From contig JADWOT020000002.1 of NCBI GenBank assembly GCA_036345935.2, positions 9,888,196 through 9,952,195 of the forward strand: a DNA stretch of 64,000 nt. Direction: 5' to 3'. This document shows, one piece after another, positions 49,163 through 60,633 of the stretch; position 1 is the first letter of the stretch, and the number at the start of each line of letters is the position of its first letter. A program made the translations under genes and the position numbers. Under the pieces are notes generated by a model that was given only the letters and a program-made list of their open reading frames with translations, did no database searches and was not told where the DNA came from. This DNA is from Taenia hydatigena. Taxonomy: Eukaryota > Platyhelminthes > Cestoda > Cyclophyllidea > Taeniidae.

Positions 49163-49319
49163 GTGTGCGCATGTGATAACTTATTTCCTCCCGCACAAAG
49201 CATTCTACAATGCATTCTGCGCAGTAGAGGCGCATTCCCGCATCCACATTTATTTGAGTTGCAACATGGAAAAAATATGGTGTGGATTTGGGAGTTTGCG
49301 TGCGACGCCAAGGCAATGG
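49163..49319 (-). CDS. C2H2 zinc-finger gene, first recognised finger exon
   Basis: After the acceptor TGCTCTGCTCTGCAG the exon encodes PLPWRRTQTPKSTPYFFHVA and then MRLYCAECIVECFVREEISY followed by HMRT. This gives C-x2-C-x12-H, the first three zinc ligands of a C2H2 finger. The exon ends at CGCACAC|GTCAGC, a weak donor, one base into a codon that in a normal HMRTH would be the second His. Either the next exon supplies the His or, read through, the codon is CGT and the finger is broken. Finger DNA is similar to the exon at 44989-45093 (CATTCT.TGCAGTA.AAGCGCATT on the plus strand). Confidence 0.5.
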
Positions 49320-49949
49320 CTGCAGAGCAGAGCACACACTGAATTTAATTGGAATTAAGCAGACGCAAACTCACTAAAACGTGCTCTGATAGCATGACTG
49401 AGAAGTAAATTCAAGTCTACAAATAGAGTGAAACACAAACAGTACACATCGCGATTCCAGACTGTTTAAAAGTTAATAAAAAGTGTTTTTGGCGTATATA
49501 TTCGGGCATAAAGCAAAGATAGTACTTAGATCATGCAAGTTTCTCTACTTTTGATGCAATGAAAGCATTCCAAGGGTTCTTTGACAAGCTCATTGAATCG
49601 GGCAGTGGTCACATATTTGCTGAACTGTGTGAACCATATGTAGGCTGAAGTGGTGAAGTCTTTTTTTGGCGTTTGGAGTAGCAATCCTATTAAGTGGCTG
49701 ACAAAAACTGAGATTCGCATGATTTGATCACTTGCTGGACAAGCAATTGTCACTCACATCAAAACACTCGCTGGTTCACTTAATGCTCTTTGTCTATTAA
49801 TGACTCCACGTGAAAACTTGCAATTAAACATGCGTTTTCATGCCTGCATTTCGCATAATTATGCTCGCATACAAAAATGTACATGTGCATGGGGAAACAC
49901 ATCGGAGAAGTTAAGAGCGCCTACTTGGCGGATGGCTTGAGAAACGTCT

Positions 49950-50167
49950 TTGGCACAAAATGACGACCCTGTACGCCCCGGGACATATCGCATCTATGTA
50001 GAAATCCGTTCCAGTGAAAGGAAAAGTGAATTAGTTAGAGCCTGCAACATTACTTACAGTGCGCTTAATGTGGAAGAATGGACACGGATTGGATCTCTTC
50101 CCTTCCTCGCATGTACCTTAGATGCAGAGAAGCTATGGTCAAAACTTGAAGTGATACAGGCACCTGA
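49950..50167 (+). CDS. Possible exon, unrecognised
   Basis: The open frame ends at the strong donor GCACCTGA|GTAAGG. It encodes NDDPVRPGTYRIYVEIRSSE, LVRACNITYSALNVEEWTRI and LDAEKLWSKLEVIQAP. The composition is protein-like. It stands alone on the plus strand next to the zinc-finger gene. No family recognised; the start is uncertain. Confidence 0.37.
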
Positions 50168-50257
50168 GTAAGGCCCACAGAATTATAATTGCGTCTTAGC
50201 ACCCTTCAATAAGTTTGAAGATTATTTGCCTGCAGGGCTAGTTGATTGCACCTGGTA

Positions 50258-50488
50258 TTATAAAGTTGTCGAAACAAATGTCCCAGGGTTATCGTCCAAG
50301 TAAAGATGTGCAGGATACCACCTGATTAACCTGCAATTGTTATCTCGTCCAAAAGTCATTCTGTAGGGCGCAGCTTCTGTGGTCTTGACTACCCGCCTGT
50401 GCTGCAAGTTAAAGCATGTATAGTGGGGTGTTAAGGTGTGGTTATTGCTTGCTGTAGAACCGATCCTGCTTGTCAAAAGGGAGGTCAA
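50258..50488 (-). CDS. Possible exon, unrecognised
   Basis: The frame reads to a stop and includes RRVVKTTEAAPYRMTFGRDN and IRWYPAHLYLDDNPGTFVST. An acceptor CTTTAACTTGCAG lies inside it, just before HRRVVK, and is the likely exon start. Family unknown. Confidence 0.33.
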   Translation of the reverse strand: MTSLLTSRIGSTASNNHTLTPHYTCFNLQHRRVVKTTEAAPYRMTFGRDNNCRLIRWYPAHLYLDDNPGTFVSTTL

Positions 50489-52246
50489 GTAATGCGGGAC
50501 AAGAAGTCGATAAGTGTTATTGCACTGAACGGTGGCTGATATGATAAGTAAGGAAGGGCCGACCCCGAAATGGCTTCGAGGAGTAATTTCTGCACGTCTA
50601 GCGATTTTCTTATCCGATTTAGGCTAAGCCATGTAATACTTGTCCGCGCATAGCCTAGAATATATCCAAATAGACAGGACGATCCGACCAGCCGAGACTG
50701 TCACCTCTGCCGCCAATTGTGAGCAAGGTTTTCTGCAGCTTTAAAATTAAAAATAGCTTGTTTCTTGTAAAGACTTAAATGCTAATAAAAAGAGATTGCG
50801 TTTTCGGCTGTTAAAATTACCATGGCGATAGATTGGAATGCCGATTCGTGACCTGATCTGCTTCAGAAAGTCGTCAGAGCACAAGATCTGCAAGTTGCGC
50901 ACCAGCATCTCTTCCTTTTATCTTAGTTCTGCCTGTTTTCCAGGGCTTTTCCTTTTTTTCTTTTCATCTTAGTTTACTACTCGGCCAAAGCTTAATTTTC
51001 ACTTATCGACTATCCATGACGCAAGATCCAGTGAATGCATAGATGAAGCATTACAAAGGCTAGCTACAGAGGCTTCGCTAATCTACTCTTTATGCACGCA
51101 GTTCTGCATTATGAGCGTCCTACCATCGGCAAAAGCTGTACACTACACCGATTCTTTTCATCGGCTTGGGTTTTATTTTTATCTGAAGTAGAGGCATTAA
51201 AAAACCGAGGCAAACCGAGAAAAGAATTGCTTTACACTCCGTTTGCCACGCTGAATTGCTGAGGTAGGTTTTGGGCCAGATTTATATTCAGTGATAACTG
51301 CTTCACGGCACTTGAGACGAAAAGTGCTTACACAACTGCATATGAAACTAAGCATGTCGCTCGGTACCGGTAGACCCACTGAATGAAATATGTAATTGGC
51401 TGGGTGTTGGAAGAGATGTTAACGCGATGAATGATCGCGAAGGCGATCAGTCTTAAACCACTTGTCGAGAGCAGCGGCTTTGCATTTGCTGACCTCATTT
51501 GCTAGTGCTACTGCTCTGGTGCCTGTATTAAATGAATGAGACCTCTCTGCCTTCCAGACTCACTAACAAGTGTGTGTGCCATCCTACTGTCAGTAAGCTA
51601 TCATAAAGGAAGAAGCCTTCACTTTAACACTCCCAATGACCAACGATTGCGGCTATAATTGCAGTTCTCAGCGTTGCAACTCTCTGCCCTTGGGCTCAGG
51701 ATGAAGTCTTTGCAAAGACGGTTGTGGTACGGTGGGAAGGAGTGCTGTACAGAATCCAAAAATCGTAAAGATGCTGCATTTATATTTGCGCAGCCAGCAT
51801 GGTTGCATTAGAGAAATGAGAGACCATCGATTTTAGGCGTTAACTAAGTAGCAACAGTGGAATAGACTAATCAGACAAAAGGCTGCTGTAAAGACATGCA
51901 GTTATACACGAATAGACAATAAGGGAACTATTTGTTAGCATAAAAGGAGCTATGCGCTGAATTGCTTGTAAGGGGTCGAGTAAGAGCTGTTCTGTTTGCT
52001 ATTTGCCGGTGGCGCAGAAATCTACTTCCGCCGCCAGCTGCAACATGCAATTTGCCACAAACTGCTACTCAGCTGTTTACCATTGTTGTGTGAGAGCAAG
52101 AGCTAAGCTTATCGGTGGACGTGAAAACACGTAAAAGAGAATAGAAATGGTGCGATTTTTCTGATCGGAGTACAGTGGAACGTCCTCTGCCTCCTAAAGT
52201 TTATCACATATTTCCAACTCAAATTAGGAAACAAACGCTTATTTAC
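50489..52246. other. No supportable gene
   Basis: Short frames only. Confidence 0.4.
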
Positions 52247-52378
52247 TTTTAGGATGTGTAAAACCGATGCACAAGAGTGAAGACAGTAATTATCTGTGCC
52301 ATTGGCTTGATGTATACTGCAGTGCTCGAGGATGTCGTCGACGTTTTCAAGTGCCACTTCTTCAGCATTATAGAGGGG
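52247..52378 (-). CDS. Candidate internal exon of an unrecognised minus-strand gene
   Basis: It lies between the acceptor AGTGCTACATAG and the donor ATCCTAAAA|GTAAAT. Exactly 44 codons, phase 0 to phase 0: PLYNAEEVALENVDDILEHC, SIHQANGTDNYCLHSCASVL and HILK. The acidic start and clean borders support it. Family unknown. Confidence 0.45.
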
Positions 52379-52472
52379 CTATGTAGCACTTGCAACTGTA
52401 AGCACATGAAGTTAGGATCGGACGCGCATGAGTGTGGAAGGAAATTGACAAGGATGCAGATGCTGCTAATTT

Positions 52473-52700
52473 TTACGAGAGAAGTGCAGGGCACGCGAAT
52501 AAAGTGTAACGCTTTCGTAAACGCGTGTGCAATCGCACATCAATGAATGGGGACCGGGAGTAAGGAAGCAGGCAATCCATTTGGAGGGAAATTTGACAAT
52601 GCTTTTCTTTCGTCGAAATAAATGACGCCCACATTTTCCACTTTTCGATGACAAAGATAGAAATCCGGTCTGCCAACTCCAGTCCATGAAATAAATTCAT
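52473..52700 (-). CDS. Open frame between two candidate exons, doubtful
   Basis: It encodes ADRISIFVIEKWKMWASFIS and then HCQISLQMDCLLPYSRSPFI. It is protein-like but without clear splice sites, and it would fall in the intron between the two phase-matched exons. A second frame is open in parallel. Confidence 0.2.
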   Translation of the reverse strand: MNLFHGLELADRISIFVIEKWKMWASFISTKEKHCQISLQMDCLLPYSRSPFIDVRLHTRLRKRYTLFACPALLS

Positions 52701-52860
52701 CAGATAATTTCATATCTTAAAGTGACTTTAATTTCGTCCCTAGCAGTTGCACGATGTGACAGAAGAGAAGAAGTAATTTTGAAGATCTCATACATCTTTA
52801 AGATATTCGCTGTATGCATCAAGCACCAGATAATAATTTCGACTAGTCTACGGAACCCAC

Positions 52861-53055
52861 CACCATCGCTATCGGTGCGCTCAAATGTTGACCAATTATG
52901 GTTTTGGTGTGATCAGTTAACCCTGGAGGCTGAGATGGAATCTCGGTCCTGGAAAGAATTGCAAAAAATATAACCCTTAAAAACTTCACATTGAACAGCT
53001 CCTTGGCGTCGCGGGTGTCATCGGCATTACAATGGACCCCGAAGATGGTTCCCAT
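52861..53055 (-). CDS. Candidate exon of an unrecognised minus-strand gene
   Basis: It opens MGTIFGVHCNADDTRDAKEL and continues LSRTEIPSQPPGLTDHTKTI, then GQHLSAPIAMV. The donor GATGGTG|GTGGGT in phase 0 fits the phase-0 exon at 52247-52378. Codon use looks coding. The ATG could be a true start. Family unknown. Confidence 0.4.
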
Positions 53056-54478
53056 GATGAGGCGAAATATTCATTAGGTTTACATCATTTTTATCATTGA
53101 GCGACAATCATCTCCTTTAAGGAAAAAATCTGTGATCTGGCCTTGCTTATTCGGACACAAGCGACCTGATTAATCAACGCAGTTATGTCACTCCTTTCGA
53201 CCTACATGAGCAAGCTAATAGGCCGGATTGTGCATATCCACAACCGGAGGATCAAGGTTTTATTTGCGCTTCGTCGTCGCAAATGATTTTGGTGCATTTT
53301 TTAAATCCAAATGAGGGCTATGTTGGGTAATCACAAAAATGAAAATGAGAGCGATTCCATAATGTTCTGTAACATACGAACGTCATGTACGAAGTAAACA
53401 AGGAAAGAAGAAATGGCTATTAAGAAGTAGCTACATGAAGAAAGGGCACAGGACGAATCAAGTTAAAGAGTGTGTGTGTAGGTGAGGCACATAGTTTAGA
53501 AGGATGCTGGATTCTATCCTTGCTTTGGATAGCGTAAACAAAAGCCACATGAGTTAATTTCTCATAAAAGCGGGAGGGGGGAAGGGTAGAGCAAAAGGAG
53601 AAAATGGGGCCTTGATAAACGCAAGCATGAGTAAATGGATTTAGCCACGTTTCCTTGCAGAAATTTGCTTACTTGGGGTGGGCCGTAATGGTATATTTTT
53701 CTAGGAATCGGAGAAACTTGAAAAGAGCACAGGAGCTGCTAGTTTTATAAAGTCGCAAAGCACGTGGGTAAAACGGAAAACTTTTGCAAACATGTCTGCG
53801 CAAACATTCTTTAGCTGCGAATAAGAGACACTGATCATATTTGCTTTCGTACATCGGAGAATGAAGGCCAGGTGTAGAACAATATGAAATCCATTTGGTA
53901 GATAAATCAGTGGCAGAAGCTTACCATCCTTAGGGTGACTTGATCCGGCGGCCTTTTAGCGTTAAGCACGGGGAATCAAAAGAACCAAATACTCCATACA
54001 ATTCCCATGTATCCTTAAAATAAGCATCGAATTTGACTGGCCATTAATTTGTGCTTGCAATAATGCTGTGTCATAATTTCTTTCACCGCATCAGAATGCC
54101 ACACAGGCATTTTCCATGACGACTAAATTAGAAAGTGTATTTTAGAGGCGCCATTTGTCTGCATTCTATTCACCACACTGCTAATTTTTATTCTACCTTA
54201 TCTCCGTTATTAAAGGAACACGAGAGATAAGTAGGCGAAGCCGATCTTCATCTCAAGCACTACCGAATTATGGAGGCTCCAACGATAAAAGGCAAGTTAT
54301 TTTGATTGAGCCTGCTTATGCTTCCACTCAAAGGGAGTTGTGCTGTGTGGATAAATTTGTGGCAAAGTAATAACTGTGACTTTTCGACAAATGAGTTTGA
54401 ACATGGCAAGAGTGCAAAGGGCATGTTTTTAATTATGAGGTTAAATAATTATGGGTAATGCCACTGCCCATGAGGCGA
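53056..54478. other. No supportable gene
   Basis: AT-rich with few open frames. Possibly intergenic between two minus-strand genes. Confidence 0.4.
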
Positions 54479-54729
54479 TTAAGGCAACATAAACCTGAGC
54501 TCTTCTAAGCAAGACGGTTGACTGTCAGCATGGGCTACAACCTCCAGTTTGGTACTTGCAAATGTATTTGGTCTTGCTGCACTCTTACAACCATAGCAGC
54601 AACAAAACTGGAAAGTACTGCAGCTACTTGAACTGGAGACAGGCAAGTTGCGGAATAGTAGGGAATCAACTGTCGACAAGACCACATTTTTATTAGGTGC
54701 GAAGTACCTAGCACGATTAAGCCAGTAGC
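54479..54729 (-). CDS. Probable terminal exon, unrecognised, Ser/Cys-rich
   Basis: After GATTCGCATAG the frame runs 82 codons to a stop. It includes YWLNRARYFAPNKNVVLSTV, SSSSCSTFQFCCCYGCKSAA and STKLEVVAHADSQPSCLEEL. Composition and codon use look coding. The CCCYGC run is unusual and could be a palmitoylation or metal site, which is a guess. Confidence 0.42.
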
Positions 54730-55240
54730 CTATGCGAATCATTGTTTACCTTTAAAACTCTACTTGTCTCCATATTAAATAAAATAGGAGCATGCACATT
54801 TGTGCACATGTATCATCCAACAGCCGGAGTTCATCAAAAGAAAAGACGTCATAGAGGAATAACGAAGGCAACGAAACCCGGATAGGGCAATTTTATTTAG
54901 TGTTGCCGCTTAAAGTGATTTGTGGAATCCTTTAATTGCACCTCAAATTAAATATGGATGGCTCTGCTTCGTACAACATTAGAGTTTCCTAACCAGCATG
55001 GCGCTTAAACTTAACAAGTGAAAGCGGTAGCACTTGATTAAGACGAGGCTCAAATGGTAGCATTATCCCTACCAAGAGCTAGTTACGTCTCATGTAAAAT
55101 GTAGCCAAGTTTGGTATACCGAAAGCATGCTTTAAATGAACTCAAGAAATAATGCAAAATGAGGTAAAATTGACTGGTTCCGTGGAATTCGTAAAAGGCA
55201 GAAAAGCTCAATCAGGAAGACAGTAGATAACCACTCTTAC

Positions 55241-55600
55241 ACAATCATAGCAATTTAACTTAGCGCACATTGATGCATTTTTATATTTCCTTGGGGCGAA
55301 TTGCAAGATATTGCTAAATTGGGGCATATTGCAAGAAGTTCCATTGAATTGGTGTTTCGGGTGGGAGAGGATGACGGCAGCTATTACTGACCCAGGGCCC
55401 AACCAGAGCCTAAACTCGGGTCCTCTCGCATCCGTGTCGAAAGCAATGCCCTTAAACCATTGAGTCTTGCGATCGTGGTCAGTAAATTCGTGAACACGAT
55501 TTAAGAAATGCATAATTAAAATTTCGAGGAAAAATCGGTCTCGCTGACCGAAATGTTTAGGCTTCATTGTGGTCAACGTTGAATGCCAACTATTCTTCAA
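55241..55600 (-). CDS. Probable exon, unrecognised, 120 codons
   Basis: This is one of the longest credible frames in the window. It ends at the strong donor TATGATTGT|GTAAGAG in phase 0. It includes KHFGQRDRFFLEILIMHFLN, HDRKTQWFKGIAFDTDARGP, EFRLWLGPGSVIAAVILSHP and RKYKNASMCAKLNCYDC. The start is uncertain: upstream ATG or an acceptor. No family recognised. Confidence 0.45.
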
Positions 55601-55835
55601 ATTTACAATTCATTCCAGTTGGTGTGAGACAGTGGCGTTGCTTGCCCTAATTGGATTCAGCTCATTTTTGCTCTTTGGCAAACAAAAACATTACGAGCAA
55701 ATGAAAGCACATTTTCTACTCAAATTCATCAATGACTTAAAGCCTCACTAACTAGACTCAGGTGAATTTTGACCCCAGCCAAAAGGTGTCACCATGTATA
55801 TATTAAAAGGTGTAGCAAGAGGAAACCTTTACGCA

Positions 55836-56084
55836 TCAATACAACTTCATAGGGTTCCGAGAAGTTATGCTTCTCTGCAAAAATGCCACCGTGTGACATA
55901 GTTGCAAAAGTCGCTCCATTATCGCCTCACATAAAAACCAGCAAAGGGTGTTGAGATAATACATTATAACAACATTCGCAAATCGTGAGCTTGTAGGTGG
56001 ACAAGAAGAGTGGCAGATTCGTAGGGGGATTGACACTTCGATTACGCACATTCTCTTGTATAAATTAACCAGATAAGCTCTCAT
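55836..56084 (-). CDS. Possible membrane-protein exon
   Basis: The open frame includes SIPLRICHSSCPPTSSRFAN and then the hydrophobic VVIMYYLNTLCWFLCEAIME. The YY..........W...E pattern faintly recalls a GPCR third helix but is not enough to assign one. Splice sites not settled. Confidence 0.28.
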   Translation of the reverse strand: MRAYLVNLYKRMCVIEVSIPLRICHSSCPPTSSRFANVVIMYYLNTLCWFLCEAIMERLLQLCHTVAFLQRSITSRNPMKLY

Positions 56085-56149
56085 TAATTGTATTCCTCCT
56101 ACTCACGTTCCAGCTGATGTTTACGCTGATATGGAGTTAGAAGACGTAG

Positions 56150-56470
56150 TTAGCACACGCAGAGCGATTGCATCGCCTCCTCATGGGACTTAATAGGTCC
56201 TATAACCTGTGTTCTAATTATGTTTTGCGGTCGTGGCCATGGTATCGGGATTGCGGAGACAGTCAGTCTGTGGTAGTTAAAAATACAAGGGAGCATAGCA
56301 CAGCCAACTAAAAAGCTTGTCCTTTTGAAGGGGCGGTGCGCAGTGAACTCCACATTAAAAAGGTGGAAATAAACGGTGATTGATGACCATGTTTCAGCAC
56401 TAAATATTTCCACCACAAAGCTCCTATAGGCAAATGCTACAATAGTGAGTTCATACAAAACGTGCAGCAA
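56150..56470 (-). CDS. Probable exon, unrecognised
   Basis: A 106-codon frame to a stop, including AYRSFVVEIFSAETWSSITV, YFHLFNVEFTAHRPFKRTSF and IPIPWPRPQNIIRTQVIGPI. It looks protein-like with beta-rich stretches. It may belong with the minus-strand exons down to 52 kb, although its stop argues for a separate product. Family unknown. Confidence 0.37.
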   Translation of the reverse strand: MLHVLYELTIVAFAYRSFVVEIFSAETWSSITVYFHLFNVEFTAHRPFKRTSFLVGCAMLPCIFNYHRLTVSAIPIPWPRPQNIIRTQVIGPIKSHEEAMQSLCVC

Positions 56471-59223
56471 AGCGGGTGCACGACTTTGAAAACCCTTAAA
56501 GTTTGTTCTGAGTGGGTCTTGGACACGTACACTTCTTTCTACAATCAGCGCTATGAGTTCACTACCCTAATGCCGAATCTGCACTTGCTCACATCCATCT
56601 CTTCTCTTCTAGATGTAACCAGATGATGCATATTAGACTCGTGCCATGACTACGATGAGGATTGTAACAAACGGAAGCCAAAATGCCGCGCCCACTTGGT
56701 GCGCACCAAAGGCGAACACTCGTTATCATCCCAAACACATTTGTTTCTGCATTTAGATGCTTCGCGAACTCTCATGCACTAATTGACAATATTTTGGTTC
56801 AGTGATCAAATAACCATAATTTTCCGCTTTCACAAATAAACGCGACGAAGATTAGGGAGAGTTTTTATTCCTATCTGCGTCCACAGCTGCACGCCAATTT
56901 GAGGGCTGTATGTATAGGAGCGACGGCGTTGAATGGTTGATTTGTTGTTTGAAAGTAATGAATAAATTTGCGGAGATTCGAGAAGAGGCATGATCGGGGC
57001 GTTTAGTACAGAGTAGAGTAGAGGGAATGCTAAGCATTCCATGTGCTGTCATTCCGACCAGGGAAGGCCTATTCGTGTAAGTGCATGCTCTGCATTGTTG
57101 GCATAGGACCCCACTCTCTCTCCCACCCCTTCCACCTCACCTCCCTCCTTTCTTTCCTGCCTACTGGCGGAGGACGAGGCGAAACGGCACTTGACCGCTA
57201 GCGTAATGGCTGAATGGCTGGTCTCATCACCAACGCACTGGGGGTTGAATAAAGAAAGCGGCTTGTGTGGTGGACTTAAGATGACAGCTATCTTAGGTTA
57301 TTTCGTAACGATTTCCAAGTAACCGATAATGAATGCATTACTGTCACTCCAATCATTTCCTATTCTGCCATAAAAGAATTCCACCATGCTATGAAAAGGA
57401 TTATTTCTATCTTTATCCTTCGCAATGCACCAAAATTTGTTTCCTTGCTTTCATTAAACGGCATCGTCTGTTCATTTTTCATCCATTTTCTCGAATTTGA
57501 TTAATGGAGAGGCTTGATAAAATGCGCTCAGCAAAGCACGGCCTTACTTAAAGCTGAGGTTTGTTCTTGCTCTGCTTCACTCACCTACAATTCGCGGCAG
57601 AATACTTACTTCTCTGCCTATTTTGCATACCTAATCAAAGAGGATGATGCCGAATTGGAAGCTGTATCTTTACGATGTCCATTTGTGTATGAATAGATAT
57701 AGACAGGACAGGAGGAGACACTGAAATATCCACATTCCCCATGGCATGCTGGAGACACAGATCCTACACATGAGCAATATGCTCATGGCTGATGACCAAT
57801 GTCGGTGCAGCGCTTGTCACTTCCAACAAGCAGTCGAATTGACAATGATGCAGGCACCACAGTCGCCATTTCCCCTCGCTTTTTCACCTCCTTCCACCTA
57901 TCTAATAACCCGTATTCCCCCTTCTGTTACACCATCCTACTCTCCTATCTGCATTGTAGAATGCCATTTGTCCTCGATCATGTAGGAATCGTTCTCATTC
58001 GAGATAAGAATGCTAATAAAAAGATGACGAGGAATATAAGAAAAACATGGAGGGCGAATTTATGGAACAAATGCCTAACGTTTTATTCCTAGTGTCCTCA
58101 TTTCCTCACCCCCTCATCATGCACTGAAGGTTCTCTCAGCCAACGGGATGTAAAGAAGGCCTAATAAATTTAGATTTTTGAAAACTATCCATAAAAGTCA
58201 GTAAAGATCTCATTATTGGAGATATTCGAGCAACTTAAGCCCTTCTTTGCTTTAGCTGTAAATTCATTTACGCTGGCTTTTGCTCTTTCATCTTTACGGT
58301 TATGCTCATACGCAGGAAGGACCTAAATCTAGTGACCTTAAATTATTACAAATATCTTGAAAACCCATGGATGCAATTTTTGAATGCTAGTCCGTCAAAA
58401 TGTGCGGTCGTCATGCTTTATATGTAGTTAGGCCAAATGAATGAAGAGATGAGGTGATGGATGTTTAGATACCCAGCAAGTGAAATCGTCGATTTCTGGT
58501 TAAGACAAATGAAGCTTAGGCAGATGGATATGGAAAAAGGAGGATTAAAACGCTGCAACAGAGATATTGCCTGATTGTTAGCAAAGTAGAAAGCGAACAA
58601 CTTAGCTGCACATCGACTGCGGTGGTCTGAGTACCTAGCCGGAGAATGGTATGTGATTTTGGAATGAATTTGGATGCGTGAATGGGACGATTCGTACCAG
58701 TCTTCGGCTTTGCGCGCAAATAAGAAGAGAGGTGATCTCAACGGCAGTGGTTTCTCTCGGCAATTCTAATGAGTGCAGAATTTCGTTCCGCTTTTTATTG
58801 ATTTCTGCTTTCCGCTACCACCGATGCAGCGTCTAGGTCTTTTCTAACGGGAAGACGAAGTCACATGGCTTTGACGGCATGTGCGCAGCTGGCGTGTGTA
58901 AGGGCTGGGTGACATAATGTGGCTTGTCTGCCCAGTCGACAAGCGGAAGCACAAAGCTGGGAAGTTAATTAACATCCAATTTTAATCGCAAAGAGGTTAT
59001 TTCCTACTATCCTAAACCTTCCAACACCAGAAATTTGATTGCCTTATGACGAAGCGCGACTTCGCAAAAACTATGCGATCAAGGCCTCAAAGACTTTTAA
59101 CTTCAACCTTACTGGATAGTCGCCAAATATTTCTATCCAGTTTGAGCGCCTCTTGACCGTGACACACTCCTATCAGTCGTTGCTAGCAATTCACTCTCCT
59201 AATGCCAGCCGCTCATTTTTCCA
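56471..59223. other. No supportable gene; polypyrimidine tract at 57110-57165
   Basis: The tract reads CTCTCTCTCCCACCCCTTCC and continues pyrimidine-rich for about 55 bases, followed by a GC-richer block. Frames at 56830-57042 (-), 57746-58092 (+) and 58418-58741 (-) overlap in several phases and have no motif. Confidence 0.35.
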
Positions 59224-59377
59224 CTACCACTTTGCCTTTTTCCAGACGTAACAAGGTGCTGTTACTAGTATATGAATTAAGAACTCCACCGTGGTTACGT
59301 TGAGAAATGGGACAACCAACTGAGGAAGTGCTGTAAGCCGTTCGTGCGCTGGACGTACGCAATCGACAAACCCACTC
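59224..59377 (-). CDS. Possible exon, unrecognised
   Basis: After the acceptor GCTTTTTACCCAG the frame reads SGFVDCVRPAHERLTALPQL and then VVPFLNVTTVEFLIHILVTA. A donor TCTCAAC|GTAACC may end it early. Family unknown. Confidence 0.3.
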
Positions 59378-59442
59378 CTGGGTAAAAAGCTCAATGTGTT
59401 GATTATACTACTAGTAGCTCTAATCTGCATACCTTTATTCAC

Positions 59443-60633
59443 TCTTCATTTTCTTTAGCAATCTTCCCAACGAAGATCGCTGTAAAGATCCAAGTTTTGT
59501 AATTTAGGTAGTCATAAACGTTAATTTGTATGCTTTTTTACTATCTTTACTTTCGACTCTCCCTCTTTCTGCACATCCTCCCACTTGCTCCACACGTTCC
59601 CACATTTAACTGATGAAAGGCACTCCCATTCCTCCCTCACTTTGCTCCACTGTGAAGGGGAAACACAAAACGTTTGGTCGCTCAGGCATCATCAACAGTC
59701 AGGAAGGTGACTGAGCAAAAAGGTGGAAAATTAAACCATAAAATTATAATTAGCAGAATTTTGAGGGATCGGTGAATATATAGACGAAACAAATGAGCAA
59801 TCGGATGCTACGCTTCATTACATCAACACTTATGGCGGATTTACTTCTGCGTAGATGGAAAGGAATGAAGGGAAAAGGGAAAGGGAATAAAAATTAGGTA
59901 CGCTAATGCAGTCAAGGTGGACAACGATACATCCTTTCGATATGAATTGACCGGATGTCCTCCCCCGAGCCCCCTCAATTCCAAGTGCCATCCTATTCGT
60001 CCAAACCCGGCAGCACTGCCAACGCAAAACTCCACACACTGACTGCATCGCCTGTCTCCATAGCCTGTAGCTTCGAAAGTAAGGGAATGATTATGGTTGT
60101 GGCAACAAATCACCCCATGTGTAAGCCATAGGCCTTAGCCAAAGGAGAGGCTTCATAAATTTAAAGAACTAGATTCGGCAATAAAAAGGGAGGAGGTGGT
60201 TGTCTCTAGAGCAGACGTACCCTAGTAGCAAATATTCTTGAACCAAAACTGAATTCACTGCAGTAGACAAGTGCTGGAATGTGTGTATTTGCATCACAGC
60301 CCCTAGAAGTTTTACAGGGTGAGTGGATCGAAATGTCAATCGGCCCCATTTACCCATCTTTATCTCCCTTTGGAGTCGTAAAGGGTGTATTTCTCGCAAG
60401 TATCCATGTAAAATGCGTCACTAAAATGCTGTGGTGGATTAGCATATGTTAATACCAATTTACGCTCTCCTCTTCCTTGCCTATGGGTGGATACACAGCG
60501 CAGGTGCGATGGCAGTACTGACCTCCCCACATTCAATGCTCTTGAGAGTAAATTATAAAACTGGCTCAGGTGGTAAGTCTGAGATGAATGGAGGGTCAGA
60601 TTAGCGCAACGAATGATTAATATTTTTAAGTCA
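59443..60633. other. No supportable gene
   Basis: Frames at 59841-60113 and 60169-60399 on the minus strand are weakly protein-like but have no splice support or motif. Confidence 0.35.

Noticed and set aside
49134..49358. Plus-strand frame over the finger exon at 49.2 kb
   Set aside because: The minus strand shows C-x2-C-x12-H, paralogous DNA at 45.0 kb and a good acceptor, so the plus frame is a shadow.
55836..56084. Possible adhesion-GPCR third helix
   Set aside because: Only a loose YY...W...E spacing; the conserved cysteines and neighbouring helices are missing, so no family was assigned.
57170..57270. Possible tRNA-like sequence in a GC-richer block
   Set aside because: No cloverleaf could be folded by eye and the B-box-like GGGTTGAAT lacks the required GGTTCRANNCC form.
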